NCBI GenBank assembly: GCA_009829735.1
Contig: CM020619.1
Span: 24,763,554 to 24,827,553, forward strand
DNA length: 64,000 nt
Direction: 5' to 3'
Source: Pyropia yezoensis
Lineage: Eukaryota > Rhodophyta > Bangiophyceae > Bangiales > Bangiaceae
Shown here: piece after piece, positions 40,485 to 51,861 of the stretch
How positions within the stretch are numbered: position 1 is the stretch's first letter
How the letters are laid out: each line of letters begins with the position of its first letter
Position numbers and translations under genes: made by a program
Notes under the pieces: model-generated
The model's database searches: none
Told to the model about the DNA's origin: nothing
The model's input: the letters and a program-made list of their open reading frames with translations, nothing else

Positions 40485-40713
40485 TACCGAGGGAGGACGG
40501 GGCTCCCGGGCGCCCCTGCGCTGCCAGACGCCACGGCCATCGCATCACCGACTGCCACGCCCACCCACACCACCCCGTCTGCCGCCTCTGCTCCCCTCCT
40601 CCAGCGGCAACGGGCGCTGGTGGTCCGTGGTCTGCCCCAGGCTCGTGGCCACGCCCCCCCCCACCCCCCTGCCGGTCCCCTGCGTCGCCGTCGTTGCGAG
40701 CACGCGTTCGTCA

Positions 40714-41048
40714 CTACCACCGACCCTCCCCCACTCCCTCCCCCTCTCCCCTCCGTTGGAGAAACCCCAGCCCTGCCTCACCCCATCTCCATCCTGACGT
40801 CGGACGCCGCGGCAGCGCGGCAACCCCCCCCCCCCCCGCCCCCCCGGCAGGCACCTTTGCCGCCGGGCCGTCCGCCCGCATCCCGTCGGGGGGTTCCCTG
40901 CGCTTGCGTGCCCCCGCGGGCGGGGCCGGCCGCGCGACCGCCGCTGCGACCGCCGCCGCCGCCGCCGCGCCAGCGTCCATCAGCGCGGCGACCGCGCCCG
41001 TCGCGCGGCCGCCCGCGTCGTGGTTGGGCGCAGCGGCAGCCGCAGCCG

Positions 41049-41082
<34 letters not shown>

Positions 41083-42898
41083 CGCCGCCTCGGGGGTGGC
41101 CGCGACGGTGACAGCCCCCGCCGTACCCCCCCCCGCGGCCGCCGCGGTGGGGCGGCCGTCCTCGCCCGCCCCCGTTGCCGCAGCCGCCTCCACAGCCGTC
41201 GCGTCGCGGCCCGCCAGGCGTCGCAGCGCGGCGATGGCGGCGGCCCACGGAGCGGGCCACGCCCCCCCGGCGGCGTTGGGCGGCCTCACAGACGCGACGG
41301 GGCCACCGGCGGGGACGGGCGGCGTCGCGCCGCGCCGCCCGCTGGCGTCGGGGGCGTCTGCACTGACGGCCATCGCAGCGCCCGGCGCACCCGCCGACGA
41401 CAGGCCCCCGGCGGGGTCCCCCGCCGGCGCACCCCCAACGGGGTTGGCCAGACGGACCGGGCCGCCGCGGCCGCCGGCACAGGCAGGGGGCGTTGCGCCC
41501 AAAGTGGGATGCACCGGCGGGCGTGGGGCGGCCACGTCGACGGCCCGGGCGCGCGGGGTGGCGCTGCGCCACCCCCCCGCGGCGGTGGCGTCGTCGACGC
41601 GGCCGGCAGTGGGGGCGTCCCGCTCAGCCTCCCCCCCCCCCACCCCCTCTGGGCCGGCAGGTGGGGGCGCGCCGACCACGTCGCCGGCCGGGCCGCCGTC
41701 ACGCACGCGTGCGGCCGTGGCCCGCAGGCGGCTGGGGGCCAGCATCTGCAGGCGGCGGCGGCGGCGGTGGACGCTGGGGCGGTCGCCAACAGCGTCGCGG
41801 AGGATGGCCTCCCGCGCCGCTGCCGCCCGCCGCCTCGCGCCGATCGCCCGGTACCGACCCGCCGCCGCGGCCGCGGACCGCAACGCGGGGGTGGACGCGG
41901 CGGCCACCTCCTGCGGGGTCCCCAGCGGGCGCCACCAAAAGGCCACCCCGCAGCGGCAGCGCATGGCGTTGCATCCCGCGGTCCGCTCAATGTGTGCGCC
42001 GCAGGCGGGGCACACGCTGACGCGGCCGGCCGCCCAGGACTGATACAGGGCGTCGGCGTCGGGCAGGGGGCTCGCCGCGGCGGTGGCGTCGGAGGCGGTG
42101 GTGGTGGCGGCGGCGGTGGCGGTGGCGGTGGTGGTGGCGGTGGTGGTGGCGGTGGCGGTGGCGGTGGCGGTGGCGGAGTCGGTGGTGGTGGCGGTGGCGG
42201 TGGCGGCGGCGGTGGCGGCCAGCGCGCCACCCGACCCGCACGTGCACGTGGCGAAGAGGTACTCGCAACAAGAGCACGTGAGCCGCTCACACGCGGCGCA
42301 CTGGAGCAGGCGGGGCGGCCAGCGCACGGCGCGCCCCCCCCCGCCCGCGCCGGTCGCCCCCCCTGTCCGCCCCGGCGGCGGCGGCAGTGGCGGCACGCCG
42401 CCGCCGCCGGCGCCACGCGCCGCGGCGACCGCCACCGCGGCCGTCGGCGCCGACGACGCGCCGGGCGCCCCCCCCCCGCCGCCGCGCAGCAGCTCCCGGC
42501 ATTCGGGGTGGGCACACCAGCGGGCGGCCGGGTCCCCCCGGCGGGCGTGCCGCGATGCGAGGTAGGCCCACCGCCGGGCGTGCGGCGGCGGCAGCACCGC
42601 CGTCACGTCGTCGGCGGTGGCGGGCGCGGCGCAGGCCGGGTCGGGGCACCCCACCGCCCCCGCCAGCCCGCGGGTGGTGAGGACCGCCGCCCAGTGGGTG
42701 GACAGGCAGCCGCGGCAGTAGCGGTGGGCACACGCGGCGACGCCGGCGGCCGCGCCGGCGGGCATGTCGTCGGTGCAGATAGCGCACGTGGGGGGGGGGG
42801 GGGGGGGGTCGGCACCGCCGCCGCCACCCCCGCCCCCGTCGACACCGCCGCCATGACCGCCCCCACCGTCACCAGCACCGGTGCCGACGCCGCCACCG

Positions 42899-42950
<52 letters not shown>

Positions 42951-43123
42951 TGCCGCGGACCAACGGGTCAGCGGTGAGACCAGCGGCAGCGTCGACCGCA
43001 AGGGCGACAGCGTCGGTGACGCCGGCAACGGCAGCAGCAGCAGAGGGGGCGCGGTTGCCCCCTCCCGGCGACCCCGGCGCGCCGCGGCCGCCAGGCACCT
43101 CCCCACCCACCGCAGCGGTGTCT

Positions 43124-43161
<38 letters not shown>

Positions 43162-43233
43162 CATGGCCACCGCCGCCGCGGCGGTAGCCACGACCGGCGG
43201 CGGGCGCCCGCCGCCCGCCGCGTCTGTGCGCAT
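40714..43233 (-). CDS. RBR-type (RING-IBR-RING) E3 ubiquitin ligase, 839 aa
   Basis: I chose the ATG at 43233-43231 (MRTDAAGG). The frame stays open upstream for 229 codons, but that part is homopolymer-rich and looks like UTR. A poly-Ala/Gly N-terminus leads to RING1 at about residue 145 (CAICTDD ... HRYCRGCLSTHW ... CPDPAC). A Cys-rich IBR-like middle follows (WCAHPEC ... LLQCAACERLTCSCCEYLF), then RING2 at about 406-432 (CPACGAHIERTAGCNAMRCRCGVAFWW). In RBR ligases the cysteine of the GCNxM motif forms the thioester with ubiquitin, and it is present. RING2 is shortened, with C-X-C and FWW where C-X2-C and FCW are usual. Alanine/threonine repeats lie between IBR and RING2, and a low-complexity tail of nearly 400 residues follows. 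Ligase activity is likely; substrate unknown. Confidence 0.82.
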
Positions 43234-44168
43234 GGGCGTGGGCGTGGGCAATGGGAGTGGGGGGGGGGGGGGGAAGGAAGGGGGGAGGGGGGTGGGGGGG
43301 GGGGAGGGGGGTGGGGCGGGAGAGCAGGGCGCGTAGGTTAGAAAGGCTGGGAGGGGGGGGGGGCGGGTGGGGCGGCACGGGGGCGGGCGGGTGGGGCGGC
43401 ACGGGGGGGGGCGGGTGGGGCGGCAGGGGGGGGGGCGTGTACCGCGCAGCCACCGGCCGGCCGCCATGGGCCATGTGACCAGCTGGTCCCCCTGCAGGCA
43501 CGCCGTGCGGGTGCGTCGGGGGGGGGGGTCCCCCACCCTGGTCATCGACTCGTCTCGGGCAAAATCCTTTGGTGGGACTTGCAAGGAGCGTTCCTCCGGA
43601 GGCCAACAACCCCAACCGAGGGCTTGACGTTTGCAGCAATGCATCGAAATGTGTACGCCCATATCTATGGGCGACGGGGACTCGGTGGGTCCTCGATGGG
43701 GCATTTTGCCCAGACGGCGGTGGGGCGGGGACGCAGAGCCCCCGCGGCGCCGTGCGCGTGCCTCCCCCAGGGGGGTACGAGGCGGAACGGGGTAGCGTAG
43801 TCGCCAAGCGCCACTCCCCCCCTCCCCCGCTCCCCCCCCCCCCACCAGCGCAGCTGTGCCCACAGCCGCGTCGGGAGAGGGGGGGGGGGGGGGGGCGCAG
43901 GCGGTGGCGGGGGGGGCCAAAGCGTACTGTACACCACAAGATGGGAGCGGGGGGGGGAGGGGCGGGGTGGGGACGGTGTGGACGGGGGGGGAGAGTCCAT
44001 CACCATAAAAAAAGAAAAGAACAGTGGTTGGGCCTACAGCGGCGGCGGCGGCGCTCCCCCCTCTGGTGCCGCGCCGCTCATCCCCCCCGCCTCTGCCAGT
44101 GTGGTCTACTACCCGACCGGCAGCCCGGCCGGCTTGGTCGCCCGTCGGCGTGGCCGCGCAACGGTACT
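43234..44168. other. G-run-rich stretch upstream of the RBR gene
   Basis: Long G and C homopolymers (for example 43260-43320, 43345-43440 and 43880-43895) with no supported gene. It probably contains the promoter and 5' UTR of the RBR gene. Homopolymers of this kind are also prone to assembly error. Confidence 0.4.
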
Positions 44169-44225
44169 ACCCCAGACGCCATCCATGGATAGCCATCCTA
44201 GCCATCCATGGATGGCGTCTGGGGT
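44169..44225. repeat. Long hairpin with 21-bp perfect arms
   Basis: Arms 44169-44189 and 44205-44225 are exact reverse complements around a 15-base spacer. The arms contain ccatccatgga. It lies just past the 3' end of the malectin-like relic and may be a terminator-like structure or a small foldback element. Confidence 0.8.
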
Positions 44226-44269
44226 GGCACCGCTGTGGATCCACAGCCGCCCCTCCCCCCACCCCAACG

Positions 44270-45632
44270 GCGGACCCCCCTGACCTCGAACGGTGGCGCC
44301 CTGCGCGGCGGCGCCCGCCTCCTCCACGACCAGCGTGCAGAGCGCCGGCCCCCCCGCGTGGCCGAGCAGCAGCACCGTCACCGAGGCCGCCGCGACAACA
44401 GACATCAGACGACACGGGCGGGTCCGCCGCGTGGCGCGCCCGCCCAACCGCGTCCAACCCCGCCGCGACGACGCGCAGCGCGGTGCCGCCGCGGTGCAGG
44501 CCCGTCGCCGCCGCGGCCGCCGCGGCCACCGCCGCCGCGTCGGCGCCGAGGTGGGGACGTCCATGCGCCGCCGCCCCGCGGCGGTGTGGTCCACCCCCAA
44601 CCCACGGGAGCGTCACGCGGTAGACGCCCCGCCGCGGGACGGGGAGCGTGTGGACGGTGCAGCCGGGGAGGGCGGGCGGCCGCGTACCGCAGCACCGCGT
44701 GGCGAGGCAGCCGCGTGCGGGGACGGCGGCACTTGTCGGCTGCCCGCCGAGTAGCCCGTGTCGGCGACACACGCGATGCCGTCGGCGGGGGCGGCGGCGG
44801 TCAGCGCGGGCCCGCCACAGTGGATGGGGGTGGACCAGGCCGCCATGGCGGCGTCCAGCAGGGGGGTAGAATGGAAGGGGGGGAGGGGCGCGGATGCCCG
44901 CCACCGACGCCGCCGCGGTCGTGGCGGCGGCCAGAGGCGGTGCGTAGAGCGGCGGGGTAGACGACGGTCAGTGTCTGGCGGGCGGCGCCCGCACGCGCCA
45001 CCACGTCCAGCTCCCTCACCACCGTCACGGGCGGCCGGCCGTCGACGGCCAACGACACATGCAGCTGCCGCTCCCCCGGCACGTCATAGCAGCGCTCCGT
45101 CCACTGCAGCGTCAGCCGGTACGAGGCGCCAGACGTGGGGAGCGGGGGAGCGTATAGGCCAGGCCACCGGCGCGGGCAAAGCGCTGGCGGTTGCCCGCCG
45201 GGTCGTCGACGCCCGACGCGACGCTCCCGTCGGTGGGGAAACCCCCGAGGCGGTGGCGCTCCTGCGCTGGATCGCTGTCAACGTCTCGGCGGTTGCCAGC
45301 GTAGTCGCCGACGCCGCCTCCACCGCCGGCGCCGCCGCCACCACCAGCGGCGCCGCCGGCGCAGCGCCGGTTGAAGGGGGCCCGGCGCCCGCCGCCGCCG
45401 CCGCTGCGGCTGCCGACACCGACGCGGCGGCGTAGCGGGCGGACGCGGACGCGGAGGCGGGTGGCAAGGCGGGCGTGATGGCGGGCGGCCAAGCAGGGGC
45501 GGAGGCGGAGGCCGGGGTCGGGGTCGGGGAGGCAGTCGGGGCGGCTGTCGGCGTTGTCTCTGAGTGTTGTGTCTGAGTGCTGTTTCTGACTGGTTTGTGT
45601 GGGAGACGTGACTGCAGCACATGCACAAACAC
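44270..45632 (-). pseudogene. Malectin-like (di-glucose-binding) gene, frame-broken
   Basis: Recognisable malectin-like blocks lie in order on the minus strand but in different frames. A Pro/Ala/Ser-rich N-terminal part (45632 to about 45310) is followed by GLAYTLP near 45150. A shifted frame then gives SYRLTLQWTERCYDVPGER and VVRELDVVARAG (45140 to 44990). Near 44840-44760 a second domain starts with IHCGGPAL and ADTGYSAGS, then HTLPVPRRGVYRVTL in another frame, and VTVLLLGHAGGPALCTLVVEE ends it near 44300. INCGG, ADTGYSGG and GVYRVTL-like motifs are hallmarks of malectin-like carbohydrate-binding domains of secreted or receptor proteins. At least three frame changes are needed, so it is either a pseudogene or misassembled at G/C runs. 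No intron signals explain them clearly. Confidence 0.6.
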
Positions 45633-46770
45633 CCACCCGAGCGGGTGAGGAGAGGAACGGGGGGGAGTTGGGGGAAGGGGGGAGGAGGGGAGTCGTGCCG
45701 GCCCCGCGAGGTATGAAGAGCACAGGCGACCGCAGGCTGCAAGGAGCGGTAACGCTTCGCCGCGGCCGCCACCCCTCTGTGGCTTGGAAGCGGCGCCGAC
45801 TGCAACCAGTCGGTGGCCAAGACGTAAGTAGGTATCTCGTCTTTGCGAACCCCACCGTGCCGGTCGCCCCGCTTGCGTTTCGTACGAGACATGGGAGAGG
45901 GTGCGCGGCTGTCGGCGCTCTGCTCGGCCACTGCCAATTGCTTCTGGATGTTTAGGCTGGGGGGACCCACGTTGATAGACTTGCTTGACGAGATGCTCTC
46001 AACATTTAATTGCCATTGCCTGACTGGACTTGGCCTCTTTTTAGTGTTGACTGCAATATTTAGATAGATGCCTCTTTGCTTCACAAATGAATGACTGTTT
46101 TTTTGCTATCTACGTTCCCTCACGGTGACATGTTTCACGCTGTCTCTCTTCTCTGTTCCCATGGGACGACTTGTGATAGGTCTCAACACAAGGCCAGAGG
46201 ACTGAGCGTCAACCGACTCCACACTGCGGCCTTGGGCTTCATTGAATGCGCTTCATTGCCGGCTGCTCCGTCTTCAGATAGTTTGCTGAAAGAATACTGG
46301 TCGGCAGGTACGTTGGGGGCACGGGTTAGGGCACGACTGCAGGCTGCATACACTTCCCATGACAAGAGGACAGCACAAGAAATCATTTTTTATCTGCAAT
46401 GCATGTCGTGTCCCTCTGCCTCCCCACAGTCAAAGGCAGAGCAGACGTGGCAGATGTGAATCCATCATCGACAGTCAAGGCACACCCGTCGCAGCACCTG
46501 TCCAACCTGGTGCATTCCCCACAACGAGCGCAAGCAGAACGAGCATCAAGATATGAAAGCACAACAGTCATCTGCGTCCCTGCACCACAACGCACTCAAG
46601 ATCGGCTCATGCTCGGGCTCGTGGACGCCCACACACTGCCGGGTAACACCATCCGCTGGTAAGCAACTTCGTACTTCTCCTTGCACGCTTGCGTTCGTGT
46701 CGGGGCCTCTGCTACCTCCGCGCTTCGGCACGCTCCGCCCATGTGCCGCGATTAGCAACAAGCTGCCGCT
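45633..46770. other. Intergenic, no gene seen
   Basis: From about 45940 to 46450 the composition is more AT-rich than in the genes. No frame has convincing coding character and no repeat was recognised. Confidence 0.4.
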
Positions 46771-48093
46771 CTAGGCAGCGGGCGCTGCCTCGCAAACATC
46801 ATCATCAAGTGCCGGCATCCACTCGTTGAACGAAACATCGGGCCAAGAAGACACCGCCTTGCCGCCAAACTTGCCGCCACCGTTGCCACATCCTTCTACC
46901 GAAATGGCCTTGGCCGCCAGGTTGCACATCATGGGGAAATTCGAGGCCGAGTCGGGCGCAGCATCCGTCGTCGAGCCCCCGCGGGGTGGCGCCGCCCCGT
47001 GCGCGGCCGGAGGCGCGGTGGCACTATCCGCAAACACAGAGTCATCAAAGGCGGAGCCAAGAAGCAAACCATTGTCGGCAGGGGCGAGGACACCAGTGAC
47101 GGCACCAATTGACAGCGGAGAGCCCTCCAGCATCGGCGACTGAGGCGGAGGGCTGCAGCCGCGATCGGTGGCGGGAGGGGGACAGGCCATCTCCACACTC
47201 GGCAAGTGCCACGTAATACCCACCCCCGACGGCGGTGATGGGCGAGAGGCTGTCCGCGGCGGCAGTACCGCGTCGGCGACCAACATTGGGCGCGACGGCG
47301 GCGACGATGCGGGTGACACGGCCGAGGCAAGGGAAAAGCGCCCGCTGCGCGGCGATGTGTCGGCCTCGGCCGGTGGCGCCCGGGTGAGGGATACCTGGGG
47401 TACGGCAACAAGGGGCAGCGGTGGCGGTACCTCCGCCATCTTGGGCCGCTTCCGCCCCACCACCCGCCGAGCATCAAGGCCACCCAGTGCTGGGTCCGCG
47501 CCGCACGCCACCCGCCAGCGTTCATTCAGGAGTACAAGCTCCCGCTCGAGCTCCGCGCACTGTGCCGCCAGACGCGCGTTTGTATCGGCGGCAACGGCGA
47601 CGCTCCCCCGACTCGCCGTGTTGTCCGCCTCCGCCGCTACAATAGCCGCCTTGAGCAAGTCCACGTAGATAGTCCCCCGGTAGCGGGACACGTAGGCTGA
47701 CTTGAGCTTGCGCTCCTTCTTCAAGCTCTCCTCGGACGTTGGGTCGGCCGGGCAGCCCCTCGCAGCGGCCGCCATGCGTCGCTTCCGGCCGGGGCCGCGA
47801 TCATACTGCTGGTGTGCCACCTCTGTCGCGCGAGCCTTGAAGTGCTCCAGGGGCATTGCCGAGCTGGGTACCGACGTGGGAGGCACCCCACCATCGTCAC
47901 CGTAGCAGCCACCAGCTGGGAGGTAGCCACCGCCATCTGCTAACAGGGTGGTCAAGGTCGATGGCGGGAGTGGCGGCCGTAGCTGGGTACCGCCGACCGC
48001 GCCGCCAACGGGCGTGCCAGCGGTTCGGCTGAGCAACAACCATGCCTCGTCGTCAATGCCGCCGGCATCGACGGTCGCGTAGGCGGCGGACAT
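46771..48093 (-). CDS. bZIP-like transcription factor, 440 aa
   Basis: ATG at 48093-48091; a frame extension upstream lacks protein character. Residues 121-140 hold a basic region (KKERKLKSAYVSRYRG) that follows the bZIP pattern N-x2-S/A-A-x2-S-R-x-R, with lysine in place of the first Asn. A coiled-coil-like stretch rich in Leu and Ala follows (VDLLKAAIVAAEADN ... LAAQCAELERELVLLNERW), to about residue 194. A conserved-looking segment GPGRKRRMAAAARGCPAD just before it may be a nuclear signal. The remainder is Pro/Ser-rich, disordered and probably regulatory, with an acidic end (MPALDDDVCE). It would act in the nucleus as a DNA-binding dimer; targets are unknown. The substituted Asn makes this bZIP atypical. 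Confidence 0.7.
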   Translation of the reverse strand: MSAAYATVDAGGIDDEAWLLLSRTAGTPVGGAVGGTQLRPPLPPSTLTTLLADGGGYLPAGGCYGDDGGVPPTSVPSSAMPLEHFKARATEVAHQQYDRGPGRKRRMAAAARGCPADPTSEESLKKERKLKSAYVSRYRGTIYVDLLKAAIVAAEADNTASRGSVAVAADTNARLAAQCAELERELVLLNERWRVACGADPALGGLDARRVVGRKRPKMAEVPPPLPLVAVPQVSLTRAPPAEADTSPRSGRFSLASAVSPASSPPSRPMLVADAVLPPRTASRPSPPSGVGITWHLPSVEMACPPPATDRGCSPPPQSPMLEGSPLSIGAVTGVLAPADNGLLLGSAFDDSVFADSATAPPAAHGAAPPRGGSTTDAAPDSASNFPMMCNLAAKAISVEGCGNGGGKFGGKAVSSWPDVSFNEWMPALDDDVCEAAPAA

Positions 48094-51000
48094 GCGTGCG
48101 GGAGTGGAGGGGCCGCACGGTGATGTGCACCTTTCTTCCAAGGTGGGGAAGCAGGCGGGGGAAGGGAGTGGACGCCGCCGCGGGCGGCCGTTACCCCGCT
48201 GGGCGCGCGTAGGTGGGGCGCGCCGTCGATAGCGTCGTCGTCGCGCTGCCACGCCAGGCGCCGCGTCACGCTAGTGTGTGTGTGCGCGTGCGTGACCGTT
48301 TGTGGCGGCGGTTGGTGTTCACCACGGACGGGCGCGCTGAGTGGGTGGAGAGGCTATTCTGCAGGATAATGTGCTCGACTGCCGCGGGCCAGCAGCGACT
48401 CGTTGACATGGGGGGGGGTGCGCGTCTCTCCGGCACGCGTCAGACTGCAACAAGGGCGTTGTGTTGGTCGGGTGCTGCGCGAGCCACTGGACGGGCCGTC
48501 AGGCGTCTCGGTGTGGAGCGAAGCTTGAGCCAACGAGGGAGCACCATCGTTGTCTGAGTCCGCAACGGCTGTGTCCCTTGAGGATGCCTGTCTCGCGCCC
48601 AGCTGGACCCCGCGAACAAGTAGGAGTACCCACCCTTTTCCGAAGCAGCCCAGCGATAGATCAAGTAGTTTCACTTTTTTCAAGTGTCAGGGTCCTGATA
48701 CTCTCAGCTCGCTCCTGAGGGCAGCGTGCAACGTGCACGTGCTCGTCGCACGAGCTCTGATGCAAGGCACAGATCTCTTCAACCAATCATGGCATGCTGA
48801 GTGGCCCTTGACCCCGGTCGATAAGCGTCGTGATGACGACGTTCTCGTCCGAACGGTGGACGACATCACTTCAACGACCAATGAGAGTCGGCTATGCAGA
48901 GTCGAGGAAACGTGCCGTGCTCAGCGACGCTCTGCCAGGGCAGTGATGATGACATTCAACATCGTACACGCTGGCATGAGCCTTTATTCAACATGCACAT
49001 TTAGTTTTCTGGGTCATTCTGACTGACTCGAAAAAAATTCAAAGGGCCGCATGCCTGTCTTTGTTTGATGTACGTGCTCTCGAGCTCAACGCTGTGTGCC
49101 ACACGCGTGGACGGAGCATGCAGACACATCCTATCGAGTGCCAAGCGTACCGTCGCCACGAAGACCAGTGCCAGCGAGGAGCTGTCCGACCGGGTGAGAA
49201 GCCGACGGGGTAAAATAGCCAACCAAAGAACGTCTCGTTTCCTTCTTCTCCAAGATTTGTAGCCCAGCTGCGCAGCGCACAGCGAACCAAGGGCGTCTAT
49301 CTATGTATTCACTACTTATCGACGCGTGGCTCAGCGCCGCCAACAACCGAGGCCAGGCGAGACAGAGGTACCCTGTCGCCGTCAACAAGAATCGAAACAA
49401 AAAGCCAATACCTGTTTTGCTTTTCTTCTCTTAGATAACATGCATAAATGTGTACCTACCACAGCACACGCCATCTTGGGAGGGGCGGCAGGTAGCCCTA
49501 CAACCAGAGGTCAGAGGACGCGAAAGGGGATGAGTCACGCAACCGGAGGGAAGGTGCGCAGATCGTCACAGGACGGTGGGTCTCGAGAGGCAGCGAAACG
49601 GTTGGTCAGGCGGGCATTGGCTCCTCTTTTAGGGGTTAGCGCGCTATACATATTCGAGATGGTGTTCTCCTCGCTCGGTGGCGTGCGTGAAAAACAGCCA
49701 CCCAGCGCCCAACAGACAGCGCGTGTCTCTCTCGCAAGGCAAGCCCACAGAACGTGCGGCTCGAAAGAGGCGTCGGGCGGGTATGACTGGCTTTTTGGGT
49801 GGAACCCGCTCCAATGCAGCCAAAAAATTACTATTCGTGTAGATAATATTCATTGTCACAATAAAACATTTCTTTATCTACGTATATATGGAGTCACGCT
49901 TGCCGCAGGTAAACACCTGATTGCCCCTCTCATATGTACATTCTGGGTGATATCGAGGCGAGAACCCCAATGAGATGCGCCCGTGTGGACATGACAGGCG
50001 CCCTCTCGACCTACGTGCCAGACTGTCTCCCTTGGCGCGTCGGTCGCGCGGCCAGATGGTTGCAAACAGCAACAGTCACAATCACATTTAGAGAGCTATC
50101 TCTTCCTCTTATTGCCAGGGGTGGTCCCGAACGTCCCTCGCACACATGGTGAGGAGAGTTGCCCTGGTCGACGTTCGCCTCACGTCCACGTGGGCTGATG
50201 TGGTGGCAGCTCTCGGAGCCCGCGTGCAGCCATCCTGCTTGCACACTGTGGCGTGCCACGGCCTGCCCGTACTGTACGCCATGGCGGTCACGTGCGAGAT
50301 CTCAGCCGCACCCCCAAAAGTACGAACGGCTCGTGCCGAAGACTCGCCCCTATTTAGAGTCTGCACCAGATTTACAAATTTACGATCTACGTAGATATGC
50401 ATGTACGTATGTAAATAGGTAGGGTGCAAGGAACGGAGAAGGCTAAATCACTGCGCATGTTCGAGCAATCTCTTGCGGCAGAGCTGACCTCCCAGCCTGC
50501 CACCACAGCGAGGAAGGGGCGGCACGCGCCACCTGGTCGCCACTCGGACTGCAGTCGAACGGACTCGCGCGCCTCACGCTTCAACACCGCACCGATGGAG
50601 TGCAAGGCTCGCCGCATAGCTAGCAGCGGGTGGAGTGATGGCGGACAGGAGCTACATAGATAGCAATCAGCTAATACTGGTTTCACTGAACCTCCAGTTG
50701 TGTCAAAGATAGATAGATATGTACCAGTGAAACCAACACTCGAGAGGGGTGGGTGGGGTCCACCCTTAACCTTGTTCTCTTCACCGCGTTTCTACATACA
50801 TATCTATGTACGGGTGTTTGCGATTGATTAATATGTATCTACATAGGTACGGGCCGTATGACACCTGTACGGCCATCGCTGGCGCGCTTCTCCTGGGTGA
50901 CACCGAAAACAACGACTGTAAATACCAGTTGTGCTGTGACTGGGTGACTCGGTGACTGGGTGACTGGGTGACTCGATGACAGGTTCCACGCAGCGCCACG

Positions 51001-51630
51001 TGCCGCGATTTCAATGCAGCACAAAACTATTGATGTCGCTCGTTCCATGATGGCGCCCCCTCCCCTTCCCTGGCGTCCACTGCCAGCCGGACGTGCGCGA
51101 CGGCTCTGGAAATTCAGGGAGCTCTAAAATGGCTGAGGGGGATGACCTCTGCCGTTCTTCTGGGCTGCCCTGGTGGGTGGCCGAGCTCACCCCCCCCAGC
51201 CACTATTGAGCCCAGTTTCACGGCCGAGCGCAGGCCCCCGATATGCTTTCTCTGGCGCGGGGGTGGCGAGAGCTCACGCCACAGCTCCCACCGCCCACCC
51301 TCGCGACCACACGGCCATCCGCGCCTCCTTCTCTGCGACCCCACGCCACAAGGGCTTGTTGTCCATGTGCCTCTCAAAGCACGGCAAGTGTCTCCATATC
51401 TAAAAAGGGCGGAAGGGGGGGGTCGTGGCACGGGAGGGGGGGGGGCAAATGAGGCTGGGTGGGGTGGCGCGGCAGAGTCGAAGATGAAGGCCACTTGGTC
51501 CTGAACGATGGTACTTGCAAGATCAACAGAGCCATACTTGAGTGCATCAACAGCCCAAGAAGGCAAGTCCCGACTTGATGATGACACCGTACAAAGCTAT
51601 TTTAATGCGCACGTATCAGCTGCTGTTCTA
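48094..51630. other. Long intergenic stretch, AT-richer, no gene called
   Basis: 3.5 kb with lower GC than the genes, short microsatellites (agatagatagatat near 50711; tacatacatatctatgtac near 50795) and an 11-bp inverted repeat tggtttcactg/cagtgaaacca (50678-50688 and 50725-50735). Frames longer than 150 codons exist (for example near 49326-49973) but lack protein-like composition. No RNA gene was recognised. Confidence 0.4.
50936..50980. repeat. 9-bp tandem repeat (gtgactggg)
   Basis: Five imperfect copies of gtgactggg/gtgactcgg. Confidence 0.85.
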
Positions 51631-51749
51631 TAGTGCGTCCCGTAAAGAGTGGACGTGCTCGTGTCGTGATCATGTCAATTTTCGGCCACTGGACCAATCA
51701 AACCCACACTGCACAACCCGTGCGCGTCCACTTTTTACGGGACGCACAA
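51631..51749. mobile_element. Second TA-flanked MITE, 119 bp
   Basis: Terminal inverted repeats of about 25 bp (tagtgcgtcccgtaaagagtggacg at 51631-51655, written here only as its ends: tagtgcgtcc...gtggacg) match the complement of 51725-51749 at all but two positions. TA lies on each side (51629-51630 and 51750-51751). It is a different family from the MITE at 31836-32064. Non-coding. Confidence 0.8.
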
Positions 51750-51861
51750 TAAGTAGAGGTCCTCAACGATGTTTACCTATCTCTACAGTCGTAAGAGAGT
51801 ACTTACCAGCCAGCATATGTAAACAGTGAAGCCCCGCCATTGGCTGGCCCCGGCACCCCCC

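Noticed and set aside
40427..43341. Long plus-strand frames (about 540 and 770 codons) opposite the RBR gene
   Set aside because: GC bias keeps them open. They are Ala/Arg/Gly runs without any domain, and the opposite strand has clear RING motifs.
49326..49973. 215-codon plus frame
   Set aside because: Non-ATG start, AT-rich with no codon bias of the neighbouring genes, no recognisable motif.
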